A stretch of DNA of 64,000 bases, taken from Roseateles_B sp041905785 (GTDB taxonomy: Bacteria; Pseudomonadota; Gammaproteobacteria; Burkholderiales; Burkholderiaceae_C). The stretch is from NCBI GenBank assembly GCA_041905785.1, contig JAYRKJ010000005.1, positions 62,001 through 126,000 on the forward strand, written 5' to 3'. A program made the translations under genes and the position numbers. Positions 1 to 7,546 of the stretch are shown one piece after another (within the stretch, counting starts at the first letter, position 1; each line of letters opens with the position of its first letter). The notes below the pieces were generated by a model that was given only the letters and a program-made list of their open reading frames with translations, was not told where the DNA came from and made no database searches.

Positions 1-813
1 CTGGTGGGCAGCAGCGATGTGGACCTGATGCGTTCCGACGAAGTGCAGGCCATGCGCCGGGTCGAGCAGGCCGTGATGGCCCAGCGCAATGTGGTGCTCA
101 GCGAACATAGGCTCGAGCTGGGCGGGCGCCGCCGGGATTTCCTCGTGACGCGGGTGCCGCTGGGGCCGGACCATGTCATGTCGATGTGGTCGGAGCGCAC
201 GGAAGAGAAGCACCGCGAGTCGCACCTGCAGCGCGCGCTGCAGCAGATCGAGCAGCAGCAAAAGGCGATGGAGCAGCTGCGGCGCGAGTCTGAGAAGGGC
301 AGCGGTCGCGACGACACCTCCGGCCTGTACCTGCGCGCCCAGTTCGATGACCAGCTGCTGCGCGAGATCGATCTCTCCACGCGTGAGCATCGCGAGTTCG
401 CCCTCGTGCTGATTTCCCTGGACGCTTTGCCCGCCGAAGCTCGCCACCTCAAGGCCGAGGCCCAGCAGCGCCTGCTGGAAGGGCTGGGGCGCATGTTGCG
501 GGCCAATATCCGTGCCATGGACGCCGCCTGCCGGGTGGGTGAGCAGTTGTTCGCCGTGCTGCTGTCCGGCGTCGGGCTCGCCACCGCCCACGCCCGCATG
601 GAGCAGCTGCGCCGCCAGTGCCTGACTCAGATCGTCGTCGTGCAGGGCATGGACCTGCACCTGCTGCTGTCCATGGGCGTGGCCAGCTTCCCGCACACCG
701 CATCGCGCCAGGAGGATCTGCTGGAGGCCGCGCAGTCCGCCATCCAGGAGGCACAGCGCCGCGGAGGCAACCAGGTGGTGCTGGCGCCCATTCCTTTCGG
801 CAGCCAGAGCTGA
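1..813 (+). CDS. GGDEF-domain protein with degenerate active site, 5' partial
   Basis: The reading frame is open from the first base, so the gene starts left of the window; 270 residues are visible. Residues 1-70 look like the end of a PAS-type sensor segment (ending in the typical S-E-R-T-E-E-K motif), 70-98 is a Gln/Glu-rich coiled coil, and about 105-262 is a GGDEF fold. In active diguanylate cyclases the signature is RYGGDEF; here it reads RVGEQLF (residues 178-184), so the residues that bind metal and GTP are lost. I therefore expect no c-di-GMP synthesis, and rather a binding or regulatory role. The fold assignment is from overall pattern (ISLD near 140, MGVASFP near 222). The missing N-terminus could hold further sensor or membrane domains. 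Confidence 0.75.
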   Translation: MVGSSDVDLMRSDEVQAMRRVEQAVMAQRNVVLSEHRLELGGRRRDFLVTRVPLGPDHVMSMWSERTEEKHRESHLQRALQQIEQQQKAMEQLRRESEKGSGRDDTSGLYLRAQFDDQLLREIDLSTREHREFALVLISLDALPAEARHLKAEAQQRLLEGLGRMLRANIRAMDAACRVGEQLFAVLLSGVGLATAHARMEQLRRQCLTQIVVVQGMDLHLLLSMGVASFPHTASRQEDLLEAAQSAIQEAQRRGGNQVVLAPIPFGSQS

Positions 814-849
814 TGCCGGCTTGATGGCCGGCGAGCCGGCCCTGCGGTC

Positions 850-1320
850 TTAGCGGTCCGAGGCGCCGATCAGCGCCAGCACGGCCCGCCATTCCTCGGG
901 ACTGACCGGCGTGATGGAAAGCCGGTTGCCCGCCTGCAGCACGCGCATGCTGGCCAGGCCGGCGTGCTCACGCATTTCGGCCAGGCTCAGCAGGCGCGTC
1001 TTGCGGACAAAGCGCACATCCACATGCAGCCAGCGCGGCGCCTCGGGCTTGGACTTGGGGTCGAAGTAGGGGCTGCGGACGTCGAACTGGCTGGCGTCGG
1101 GATAGACGGCACTGCCTACCTCGGCCAGTCCTGCAATGCCCGGCTGCGGGCAGGAGGAGTGGTAGAAGAGGACGCCATCGCCGATGCGCATGGCATCGCG
1201 CATGAAGTTGCGAGCCTGGTAGTTGCGCACGCCGATCCAGGGCACGGTCTGCCCGGGCGCGTCGGCCAGGTCATCAATGGAGCATTCGTCCGGCTCCGAC
1301 TTCATCAGCCAGTAATTCAT
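850..1320 (-). CDS. EVE domain-containing protein
   Basis: A 156-residue single-domain protein of the EVE (PUA-like, thymocyte nuclear protein 1) family. The visible signatures are YWLMKSEPDE at the N-terminus, W-x-GVRNYQARNFMRD (residues 28-42) and GDGVLFYHSS (47-56). EVE domains are related to YTH domains and are thought to bind modified bases in RNA or DNA; the ligand of this stand-alone form is not established. I chose the ATG at 1320 because the family begins with the M-x-Y-W-L motif; an in-frame ATG 30 bases upstream would add a non-conserved tail. The order ZapB-like, zapA, 6S RNA, EVE is a familiar arrangement in Burkholderiales, and all are read in the same direction. Confidence 0.9.
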   Translation of the reverse strand: MNYWLMKSEPDECSIDDLADAPGQTVPWIGVRNYQARNFMRDAMRIGDGVLFYHSSCPQPGIAGLAEVGSAVYPDASQFDVRSPYFDPKSKPEAPRWLHVDVRFVRKTRLLSLAEMREHAGLASMRVLQAGNRLSITPVSPEEWRAVLALIGASDR

Positions 1321-1621
1321 GGGCACAGTCTCAGCGGCAGGGTGTCGCAAAGCGGCAGCGGGTGGCGCGATGCGGTTCGAAGAAGCGTCAGGGCATGGAG
1401 CGGCTCCCTAGCAAGGGGCCAGCACAAGGTCAACGCCTGGCCTGTGCGCCACCTGTGCATGGCCTGTACATGGGCGCCCCCCAGGGCCACTGCGGGGGAA
1501 CTGCAAGGGAACCAAGGCGCAGGATGCAGGCGCAACGCACCCGGTGAATGCGGGCGGAGCAGGTGAAGCCTGGGCGCCCGGGACCAGAGCGCTCCGCCAT
1601 GCAGCGCAGCGTCGAGTGAAA
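1321..1621. other. Intergenic stretch between the EVE gene and 6S RNA
   Basis: About 300 bases without a credible gene. Short open frames here on both strands show no recognisable protein and weak start contexts. I see no clear terminator or promoter; it would be the 3' flank of 6S RNA and the leader of the EVE gene. Confidence 0.5.
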
Positions 1622-1804
1622 GAAGGTGTCCGCCGCGAGCCGTGAGCCGCATTCCTGAACCCAGGGGATTCAGGTGGGCGAGGTCAGCAAGGCTTCGGGT
1701 TCATCTGACGCGAGACGATCACACCAGCCGGGCGATGTTCCAAGCCCATGCTCAATGAGCATCGGTTCAAGGAAATATAAGACTCACGCGAACGCAACGG
1801 ACAG
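1622..1804 (-). ncRNA. ssrS: 6S RNA
   Basis: Regulatory RNA that mimics an open promoter and binds sigma-70 RNA polymerase. On the minus strand the ends pair: UGUCCGUUGCG (start, bases 1803-1793) with CGCGGCGGACA (bases 1637-1627), an 11-bp closing stem with two G-U pairs. The 3' half contains CCCGAAGCC, then CACCUGAA..GGGUUCAGG and GCUCGCGGCGG, matching in order the conserved 3' half of the E. coli RNA. It sits directly after zapA, as in many beta- and gammaproteobacteria. A TAGAAT box 6 bases upstream of the predicted 5' end supports the start. Total length about 180 nt, the usual size. The exact 3' end is uncertain by some 10 bases. Confidence 0.85.
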
Positions 1805-1808
1805 CGCC

Positions 1809-1814
1809 ATTCTA
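1809..1814 (-). promoter_or_regulatory. -10 box of the 6S RNA promoter
   Basis: TAGAAT on the minus strand, placed so that transcription starts near 1803, exactly where the closing stem of 6S RNA begins. No good -35 element is visible; the -35 position would overlap the zapA stop codon. Confidence 0.55.
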
Positions 1815-1832
1815 GTGCCGCGCAGACCGCAC

Positions 1833-2144
1833 TCAGAGCAGTTGCCCGTCCTGGGCAAGGGCTTCATCCAGGCGTTTGATGAGGCCCTCGAGATCGGGTA
1901 GGGCCGCATCCTGCCCCGCAGCTGCGCTCGTCGAACGTGCGGCAGGCTGCTCGGCGAGTTGGTAGGCCAGGTTCAGCGCGGCCAGCACGGCAATGCGCTC
2001 GCGCGCCTTGATGCGGCCGGCGTCGCGGATGCTGCACATCTCGCGGTCGACCTGGGCCACGGCCTTGCTCAGCGCCACCTCGCCGCCCTCCGGGCAGCCC
2101 AGCAGATAGCTCTGGCCCATGATGGTCACTTCCATCTGCTTCAT
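1833..2144 (-). CDS. zapA: Cell division protein ZapA
   Basis: ZapA cross-links FtsZ protofilaments and stabilises the Z ring. The 103-residue protein opens with the family pattern EVTIMGQSYLLGCPEGGE, followed by a helix with ERIAVLAALNLAYQL that forms the coiled-coil dimer. The C-terminal part is short and low in conservation, as usual. It overlaps the upstream ZapB-like gene by 4 bases (ATGA type), so the two are translationally coupled; 6S RNA follows about 29 bases after the stop. Confidence 0.93.
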   Translation of the reverse strand: MKQMEVTIMGQSYLLGCPEGGEVALSKAVAQVDREMCSIRDAGRIKARERIAVLAALNLAYQLAEQPAARSTSAAAGQDAALPDLEGLIKRLDEALAQDGQLL

Positions 2145-2350
2145 GGCGCGTTCTTCTCCGATTCCAGCGGCAGGCGGTCCAGCAGCGCGTCGATGCGGGC
2201 GCGTGCTGCGTTGAGGCGAGAGCGCATGCCGTCGCGCTCCTGAGTCAGGGCGCGGACCTGCTCCTCGAGCAGGGCATTGGTGCGGGTCAGCTCATCATGA
2301 CGAAGGAGGAGCCTCTCCACCCGGTCAACAAGGTCGGTGATGCTTGGCAT
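2141..2350 (-). CDS. ZapB-like small coiled-coil protein (TIGR02449/DUF904 type)
   Basis: A 69-residue, almost wholly helical protein with heptad pattern (LVDRVERLLLRHDEL, then LLEEQVRALTQERDGMRSRL). Proteins of this kind precede zapA in beta- and gammaproteobacteria and resemble ZapB, the ZapA partner at the division site. That role is inferred from the pairing and coiled coil, not from a diagnostic motif. It is the first gene of the minus-strand pair with zapA. Confidence 0.8.
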   Translation of the reverse strand: MPSITDLVDRVERLLLRHDELTRTNALLEEQVRALTQERDGMRSRLNAARARIDALLDRLPLESEKNAP

Positions 2351-2420
2351 GGCTGGCTGGGACGATCTCGCCTACTGGTGATGGGCCATTGTAGAGGGGC
2401 CGGCGGGACCACCGTCCGCG

Positions 2421-3053
2421 TCAGGGCAGGGCGCGGCCATGGTCGCAGTCGCTACGAACGCTGCAGCGTTCGCACAGCGGCCGGCGCGCCTGGCAGACGT
2501 AACGACCATGCAGGATCAGCCAATGGTGGGCGTCGACCATGAACTCGGCCGGCACCCGGCGCAGCAGCCCCTGCTCGACCGCCAGCGGCGTCCTGCCCGG
2601 GGCGAGCCCGGTGCGGTTGCTGACCCGGAAGATGTGCGTGTCCACCGCCATGGTGGGCTCACCGAAAGCCACGTTGAGCACCACATTGGCGGTTTTGCGC
2701 CCGACGCCGGGCAGAGCTTCCAGGGCCTCGCGGCTGCGCGGCACCTCGCCGCCGTGCAGTTCGACCAGAATGCGGCAGGTGCTGATGAGATTCTTGGCCT
2801 TGTTTCGGTACAGGCCTATGGTCTTGATCGCGTCTGCCAGCCCCTGCTCCCCCAGTGCCAGCATCTTGGCCGGTGTGTTGGCCCGCACGAAAAGCTTGCG
2901 GGTGGCCTTGTTGACCCCCACGTCGGTGGCCTGGGCTGACAGCAGCACCGCGGCAAGGCACTCGAAGACGCTGGCGTACTCCAGTTCAGTCTGGGGTGAA
3001 GGGTTGGCGGCGCGCAGGGTCTGGAAAAAATGCAGGACTTGGGCGTCATTCAT
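2421..3053 (-). CDS. nth: Endonuclease III (DNA glycosylase/AP lyase)
   Basis: Base-excision repair enzyme that removes oxidised pyrimidines and cleaves the AP site. The 210-residue protein has every key element at the same numbering as E. coli Nth: helix-hairpin-helix LPGVGRKTANV with catalytic Lys120, catalytic Asp138 in VDTHIFRV, and the [4Fe-4S] ligands Cys187, Cys194, Cys197 and Cys203 (C-x6-C-x2-C-x5-C). The ATG at 3053 gives the family length; upstream in-frame codons would add an unrelated N-terminal tail. In many proteobacteria nth lies next to rsxB/rnfB. Here rsxB is 3.8 kb away on the same strand, with an opposite-strand operon in between. Confidence 0.96.
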   Translation of the reverse strand: MNDAQVLHFFQTLRAANPSPQTELEYASVFECLAAVLLSAQATDVGVNKATRKLFVRANTPAKMLALGEQGLADAIKTIGLYRNKAKNLISTCRILVELHGGEVPRSREALEALPGVGRKTANVVLNVAFGEPTMAVDTHIFRVSNRTGLAPGRTPLAVEQGLLRRVPAEFMVDAHHWLILHGRYVCQARRPLCERCSVRSDCDHGRALP

Positions 3054-3153
3054 GGCGCCATTGTGGTTCAAACGGGGAGCGGGCATCGGCCACCTCGGCG
3101 AGAATGCGCCTCGCGTTCGTCTGGGAGCTCCCCAGGCGCTTTCTTCGAGCCGC

Positions 3154-4614
3154 ATGAGTTCTTCTCCGACATCCGTTTTGCCGCCATCACCGACGCCCTC
3201 GCTGCGGGCTGCCGCCGGCGCCCGACCCTGGTTGTGGCTGCTGGCCGCTGCCGTGCTGCTGCGCCTGCTGACCCTGCCGCTGATGGCCCTGACGGACCAT
3301 ACCGAGGCCCGCTACGCTGAAATCGCGCGGCTGATGGTGCAGTTGGGCGACTGGGTCAGCCCGCATGTGACGCCGACCGAGGTCTTCTGGGCCAAGCCGC
3401 CGCTTTCGACCTGGAGTCAGGCGCTGCTGATGGCGCTGTTCGGCGTCAACGAATGGTCGGGGCGGCTGGCGGCGCTGGGCTGGGCGCTGCTGGGGCTCTG
3501 GAGCCTGGACTGGATGCTGCGTGCCAGCCTGGCGCCCGTGCAGCGGGCCGCGGCCCTGGCGGCGCTGATGCTGTGCCCCATGTACTTCATCTGCGCCGGT
3601 GCGGTGATGACCGACGCCACGCTGATGGCCACCGTGCTGCTGGTGCAGGCCGCCTGGTGGCGTGCCGTGACGGCGCCCGACGCCGGGGCCGCGCGCCGTG
3701 CCGGCCGCGTCCTGGCCCTGGGCCTGGGGCTGGCCTTGCTCACCAAGGGGCCCGCAGCCGGGGTGCTGGCGCTGCTGCCGCTGCTGCTGCATGCGCTGTG
3801 GCGGCGTCACGGGACGGTGGTCGGCCGCATCCTCAAGGACCCGCTGGCCTGGCTGATCTGGTTGGGCCTGGCCGTGCCCTGGTATGTCTGGGCCGAGCAC
3901 CGAACGCCGGGCTTCCTGCAGTATTTCCTGCTGGGTGAGCATGTGATGCGCTTCCTGCAGCCGGGCTGGAAAGGGGACCGCTACGGTTTTGCCCACGCCC
4001 AGCCGCTGGGCATGATCTGGCTGTTCATGCTGATCTCGGCCCTGCCGTGGGTGCTGCATGGCCTGGTGGCCTGGCTGGCCGGAGGGCGGGCAGGGGCGCG
4101 CCCGCCCATGGCGGAGCGCCTGGGCCGCGAGCTCTGGGTCTATGCGCTGTGCATTGCTGCAGCGCCGCTGCTGCTCTTCAGTGCCGCCCGCAACATCATC
4201 CCGACCTATGCCGTCACCGCACTGCCCGGCGTAGTGCTGCTGTGGCTGGCGCAGTTCGACCCACAGCGGCTGGCGCAGGCGCGCCATTGGCTGGTGGGCG
4301 CAGCGGTCTGGCTGCTGCTGGCCGTGGGCTTTCTCTGGCTCGGGCCGAAGGAATCCCTCAAGGCCAGCGACCGAGAACTGATCCGCGCCTATGAAGTGGC
4401 CTGCGGCAACCAGGCCTGGACCGCGGCCTGTGGCCTGCGCTACGCCGGCAAGCCCGACCACTCGGCATTCTTCTACAGCGCGGGCCGTCTCTACACACCG
4501 CCCGAGGCGGCGCGCATCCGATACGAAGTCCTGGACCGGGACGCGCGGTCAGCGCCTGCCCCAGGCGCGCCGCTGGCCTGCAACAAGCACCTGTGCCTCT
4601 ATGTCGCCCACTGA
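3154..4614 (+). CDS. ArnT-like glycosyltransferase, GT39/PMT family
   Basis: A 486-residue polytopic membrane protein. After the first membrane helix (27-44) comes TDHTEARYAEIARLM (47-61), the ArnT/PMT motif whose acidic residues (Asp48, Glu51) lie on the periplasmic face and serve catalysis, then FWAKPPLSTW (79-88). Several more hydrophobic segments and LTKGPAAGVLALLP follow. Such enzymes move a sugar from undecaprenyl phosphate to lipid A or protein in the periplasm. With the GT2, GtrA and YdjC genes that follow, I infer transfer of an amino sugar to lipid A, as for FlmK of Francisella or LgmB of Bordetella. Start ATG 3154 chosen because the frame upstream overlaps nth and shows no homology. 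The end overlaps the next gene's likely start. Confidence 0.85.
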   Translation: MSSSPTSVLPPSPTPSLRAAAGARPWLWLLAAAVLLRLLTLPLMALTDHTEARYAEIARLMVQLGDWVSPHVTPTEVFWAKPPLSTWSQALLMALFGVNEWSGRLAALGWALLGLWSLDWMLRASLAPVQRAAALAALMLCPMYFICAGAVMTDATLMATVLLVQAAWWRAVTAPDAGAARRAGRVLALGLGLALLTKGPAAGVLALLPLLLHALWRRHGTVVGRILKDPLAWLIWLGLAVPWYVWAEHRTPGFLQYFLLGEHVMRFLQPGWKGDRYGFAHAQPLGMIWLFMLISALPWVLHGLVAWLAGGRAGARPPMAERLGRELWVYALCIAAAPLLLFSAARNIIPTYAVTALPGVVLLWLAQFDPQRLAQARHWLVGAAVWLLLAVGFLWLGPKESLKASDRELIRAYEVACGNQAWTAACGLRYAGKPDHSAFFYSAGRLYTPPEAARIRYEVLDRDARSAPAPGAPLACNKHLCLYVAH

Positions 4615-5632
4615 GAATTCCCCTCAGCCGCAGCCCGCGGCACCCCTGTTGATGCGTGATCGACCGCAGCTGCTGTCGGTCGTGCTGCCCGCCTTCAACG
4701 AGGCCCGCAACCTGTCCTGGCTGCTGCCCCAACTGGCGGAGGAGCTGGGTCCGCATGCGCAGAGCCTGGAGCTGATGGTCGTCGACGACGGCAGCCGGGA
4801 CGACACGGTGATGGTGGTGCAGGGCCTGATCCGCCAGGGCCTGCCCGTGCGGCTGCTGCGCCTGTCGCGCAATTTCGGCAAGGAGGCCGCGCTGACGGCG
4901 GGCCTGGACGCCGTCGAGGGCGATGTGGTGGTCAGCATGGACGCCGACGGCCAGCATCCCATCAGCTGCGTGCTCGAGATGCTGGAGCGCTGGCGCGAAG
5001 GCTATGACGTGGTCTATGGCGTGCAAAGAGGGCGCCGGGAGTCGCAGCCCATGGCCCGCCGACTCTACACGCGGGTCTTCTACTGGCTGATGCAGAAAGG
5101 CTCGCGCTTCGAGCTGCCGGCCGATGCGGGGGACTTCCGCCTGCTGGACCGATCGGTGGTGCTGGCCCTGCGCCAGCTGCCGGAGCGTGCCCGCTACATG
5201 AAGGGCCTGTTCGCCTGGGTGGGCTTTCCGGCCGTGGGCATCGAGTTCGTGCCCGATGCGCGCGCCCATGGCGAGACCAGCTTCAACTTCATGCGCCTGC
5301 TGCAACTGGCAGTCACCGGCATCACGGCCTTCTCCAAGGTGCCGCTGCGCGTGGTGTCGGCCCTGGGCATCCTGGTGTCGCTGCTCTCGGTGGTGTTCGG
5401 CTGCTGGATCGTCTTCGAGAAGGTGTTCCTGGGCAACGAGATATCCGGCTTTGCCACCCTGGCGGCCTCGATCACCTTCCTGGCCGGGGTGCAATTGCTG
5501 TGCCTGGGCATCATTGCCGAGTATCTGGGCCGAGTGTTCGACGAGGTCAAGCGCCGTCCGCTGTACGTGACGCAAGACCTGACCCCGTCGCTGAAGCATT
5601 CGCCGGCCCGGGCCGAGGAGCCGCGCGCTTGA
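4601..5632 (+). CDS. Polyprenyl-phosphate glycosyltransferase, GT2 (GtrB/ArnC-like)
   Basis: A 343-residue enzyme predicted to attach a sugar from a UDP donor to undecaprenyl phosphate on the cytoplasmic face. GT-A motifs are clear: VVLPAFNEARN (27-37), VVDDGSRDD (about 60-68) and MDADGQHP (about 113-120), with RNFGKEAALTAGLD between them. Two C-terminal membrane helices (about 238-262 and 272-297) and the tail AEYLGRVFDEVKRRPLYV are typical of GtrB/ArnC. The start at 4601 overlaps the previous gene by 14 bases; an ATG at 4652, 17 residues later, is also possible. The sugar is unknown; the downstream deacetylase points to an N-acetylhexosamine. Confidence 0.88.
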   Translation: MSPTENSPQPQPAAPLLMRDRPQLLSVVLPAFNEARNLSWLLPQLAEELGPHAQSLELMVVDDGSRDDTVMVVQGLIRQGLPVRLLRLSRNFGKEAALTAGLDAVEGDVVVSMDADGQHPISCVLEMLERWREGYDVVYGVQRGRRESQPMARRLYTRVFYWLMQKGSRFELPADAGDFRLLDRSVVLALRQLPERARYMKGLFAWVGFPAVGIEFVPDARAHGETSFNFMRLLQLAVTGITAFSKVPLRVVSALGILVSLLSVVFGCWIVFEKVFLGNEISGFATLAASITFLAGVQLLCLGIIAEYLGRVFDEVKRRPLYVTQDLTPSLKHSPARAEEPRA

Positions 5633-6015
5633 AGTCCCTGCTGTGGTTCGGTGCCGTGGGTGCCAGCGCGGCGGCTGTGCATTTCTGTGTCGTCTGGCTG
5701 CTGGTCGGGGCCGGGCAGTGGCCGGCGCTGGCGGCCAATGTGATGGGCTTTCTGCTGGCCTTCGGCGTGAGCTTCGTCGGCCACCATCGCCTGACCTTCG
5801 CCGCCCAGCAGGCCAAGGGGCGGGAGGCCCTGCCGCGTTTTTTTGGCGTCGCCCTGCTGGGTTTTGTTTGCAACGAGCTGCTGTATGCGCTGCTGCTGCA
5901 GCTGGGCGTCGAGTACCGCCTGGCCCTCGTCATCGTGCTGGTCGCCGTGGCCGCCATGACCTGGTGGCTGGGCCGGCATTGGGCCTTCAAACGGCGCACC
6001 GGGGCTTCGTCATGA
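5629..6015 (+). CDS. GtrA-family membrane protein (probable lipid-linked sugar flippase)
   Basis: About 128 residues with four hydrophobic helices, the layout of the GtrA/DPMS-associated family (start LLWFGAVGASAAAVHF, end WWLGRHWAFKRR). GtrA proteins are believed to flip undecaprenyl-phosphate-linked sugars to the periplasm. No ATG fits; the TTG at 5629 overlaps the previous stop in a TTGA junction and gives the expected length, so I chose it. The next gene starts in an ATGA overlap with this stop, so all genes here are tightly coupled. Confidence 0.8.
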   Translation: MKSLLWFGAVGASAAAVHFCVVWLLVGAGQWPALAANVMGFLLAFGVSFVGHHRLTFAAQQAKGREALPRFFGVALLGFVCNELLYALLLQLGVEYRLALVIVLVAVAAMTWWLGRHWAFKRRTGASS

Positions 6016-6824
6016 GCCAGCGCAGGATCCAGCTCTGCGCGGACGACTATGGCTTCGACCGCGCCATCAGCCAGGGCATCCTGGACACCATCGATGCGGG
6101 CGTGGTCAGCGCCACCAGCTGCATGGTGCTTTCGCCGGCGTGGCCGCACTGGGCCCCGGCGCTGAAAGAGCGAGACGGCCTGGCCGACCTGGGCCTGCAC
6201 CTGGATCTCAACGAGTTCGCCCACTACGCGGCGCGCAGCCTCAATGGCTGGATCTTCGCAGCCTACCGAGGCGCCGTGCCCGCCTCCCTGGCGCGGCCGT
6301 GGATCGAGGCGCAGCTGGACGCCTTCGAGAAGCGCCTGGGCCGGGCGCCGGACTATGTTGACGGGCACCAGCACCTGCACCAGCTGCCCGGCATCCGCGA
6401 CGCGCTGCTGCAGGTCCTGTGCGCGCGCTACGGCCACGCCTGCGCACTGCGCATCACGCGCTCGCGGCAGTGGCGGGGCGCCAAGGCGGCCATCATCGGT
6501 GCGCTGGGAGCCCGTGCGCTCGCAGCCGGCGCCCGGGCCGAAGGGCTGCGGGTCAATCGGGACTTCGCAGGCGTCTACGACTTCCAGCCCTCGGCTGATT
6601 TCGCGGCACTGCTGAAGTGGTGGCTGGACTACCTGCCGGACGGCGGCTTGATGATGTGCCACCCCGGCCGCGCGGGGGCGACGGAAACGCGGGCGGATGG
6701 CATCCGTGGCGCCCGCGTGAAGGAGCATGCCGTGCTCGCAGGCGGCCAGGGCAGCGCACTGCTGCAGGCCCTGGGCATCCAGCCGGGGCGCTGCCGGGAC
6801 TGGGACGTCGCCCGCGCCGATTGA
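6012..6824 (+). CDS. YdjC/ChbG-family carbohydrate deacetylase
   Basis: A 270-residue metal-dependent deacetylase. Family motifs: QLCADDYGFD (7-16, with the Asp pair that binds metal and acts in catalysis), LGLHLDLNEF (about 62-71) and the metal-site loop DGHQHLHQLPG (about 117-127), then MMCHPG near 216. YdjC members include ChbG (chitobiose deacetylase), HpnK (hopanoid) and NaxD/LgmC, which deacetylate a lipid-linked N-acetylhexosamine. Being last in an operon with an ArnT-like transferase, a GtrB-like transferase and a flippase, it most likely plays the NaxD/LgmC role and exposes a free amine. The substrate itself cannot be read from the sequence. Confidence 0.85.
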   Translation: MSQRRIQLCADDYGFDRAISQGILDTIDAGVVSATSCMVLSPAWPHWAPALKERDGLADLGLHLDLNEFAHYAARSLNGWIFAAYRGAVPASLARPWIEAQLDAFEKRLGRAPDYVDGHQHLHQLPGIRDALLQVLCARYGHACALRITRSRQWRGAKAAIIGALGARALAAGARAEGLRVNRDFAGVYDFQPSADFAALLKWWLDYLPDGGLMMCHPGRAGATETRADGIRGARVKEHAVLAGGQGSALLQALGIQPGRCRDWDVARAD

Positions 6825-6850
6825 CGGCCTCAGCGGGCCGTGCGAGGCGT

Positions 6851-7525
6851 TCAGTCGCCGCGCTTGGCCCGGGCTCGCGCCAGTGCGGCCTCGATCACCG
6901 AGCGTTTGCGCTGCAGCTCCGCTTCGTCCGCGGGCTTGGTCAACTCGGCCAGATGGGCCAGCTTGTGCTGCGCCTTGGCGGCCAGGCGCTGCGCGTTTTC
7001 CTCGGCCTCGCGCTGCTCCCGCAAACGCTTGAAACGGTAGCGCTCACGTGCCTCTTGCGCCTGCGTTTCGCTCCAGGCGGCCCAGCCGCTGCGGCCCGGC
7101 GTCACCTCCACCAGGGAGATGCAGTCCACCGGGCAGGACGGCACGCACAGCTCGCAGCCCGTGCACTGCTCCGCCACGATGGCATGCATCAGCTTGGGCG
7201 CACCGACGATGCAGTCGGCGGGGCAGGCCTTGATGCACAGGGTGCATCCGATGCACCAGGCCTCGTCGATCACCGCCAGCTTGCGCGGGCCTTCCGCGCC
7301 ATGCGCTGCACTCAGGGGCAGGGCCGGACGGCCGGTGATCCGGGCCAGGCGGGCGATACCCTCGGCACCGCCCGGCGGGCACTGGTTGATGCCCGCCTCC
7401 TCGCGTGCGATGGCCTCGGCGTAGGCGTGGCAGTCCGCGTAGCCGCAGCGCGTGCACTGGGTCTGGGGCAGGGCGAGGTCGAGTTGCTCGATCAGTGCGG
7501 CAACAGGGGCTTGAGGGGCGGTCAA
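6851..7525 (-). CDS. rsxB: RsxB/RnfB-type ferredoxin
   Basis: A 224-residue iron-sulfur protein. The N-terminal 4Fe-4S domain has Cys24, Cys27, Cys32 and Cys49 (C-x2-C-x4-C-x16-C), and two ferredoxin motifs follow: CIGCTLCIKACP (91-102) and CTGCELCVPSCP (121-132). The C-terminal 70 residues are a charged helix. It lacks the N-terminal membrane helix of RnfB from the Rnf complex, and no rnfACDGE genes are nearby, so it acts as a soluble electron carrier here; its partner is unknown. Betaproteobacteria commonly carry such a lone rsxB. It lies 21 bases after phaZ on the same strand. Confidence 0.88.
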   Translation of the reverse strand: MTAPQAPVAALIEQLDLALPQTQCTRCGYADCHAYAEAIAREEAGINQCPPGGAEGIARLARITGRPALPLSAAHGAEGPRKLAVIDEAWCIGCTLCIKACPADCIVGAPKLMHAIVAEQCTGCELCVPSCPVDCISLVEVTPGRSGWAAWSETQAQEARERYRFKRLREQREAEENAQRLAAKAQHKLAHLAELTKPADEAELQRKRSVIEAALARARAKRGD

Positions 7526-7546
7526 GGTCTTGCGAAAGGGGCGGCG

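Noticed and set aside
3154..6824. Hopanoid modification (HpnK-type) as role of the sugar operon
   Set aside because: No hopanoid genes are in view, and the ArnT-like plus GtrA genes fit lipid A modification better.
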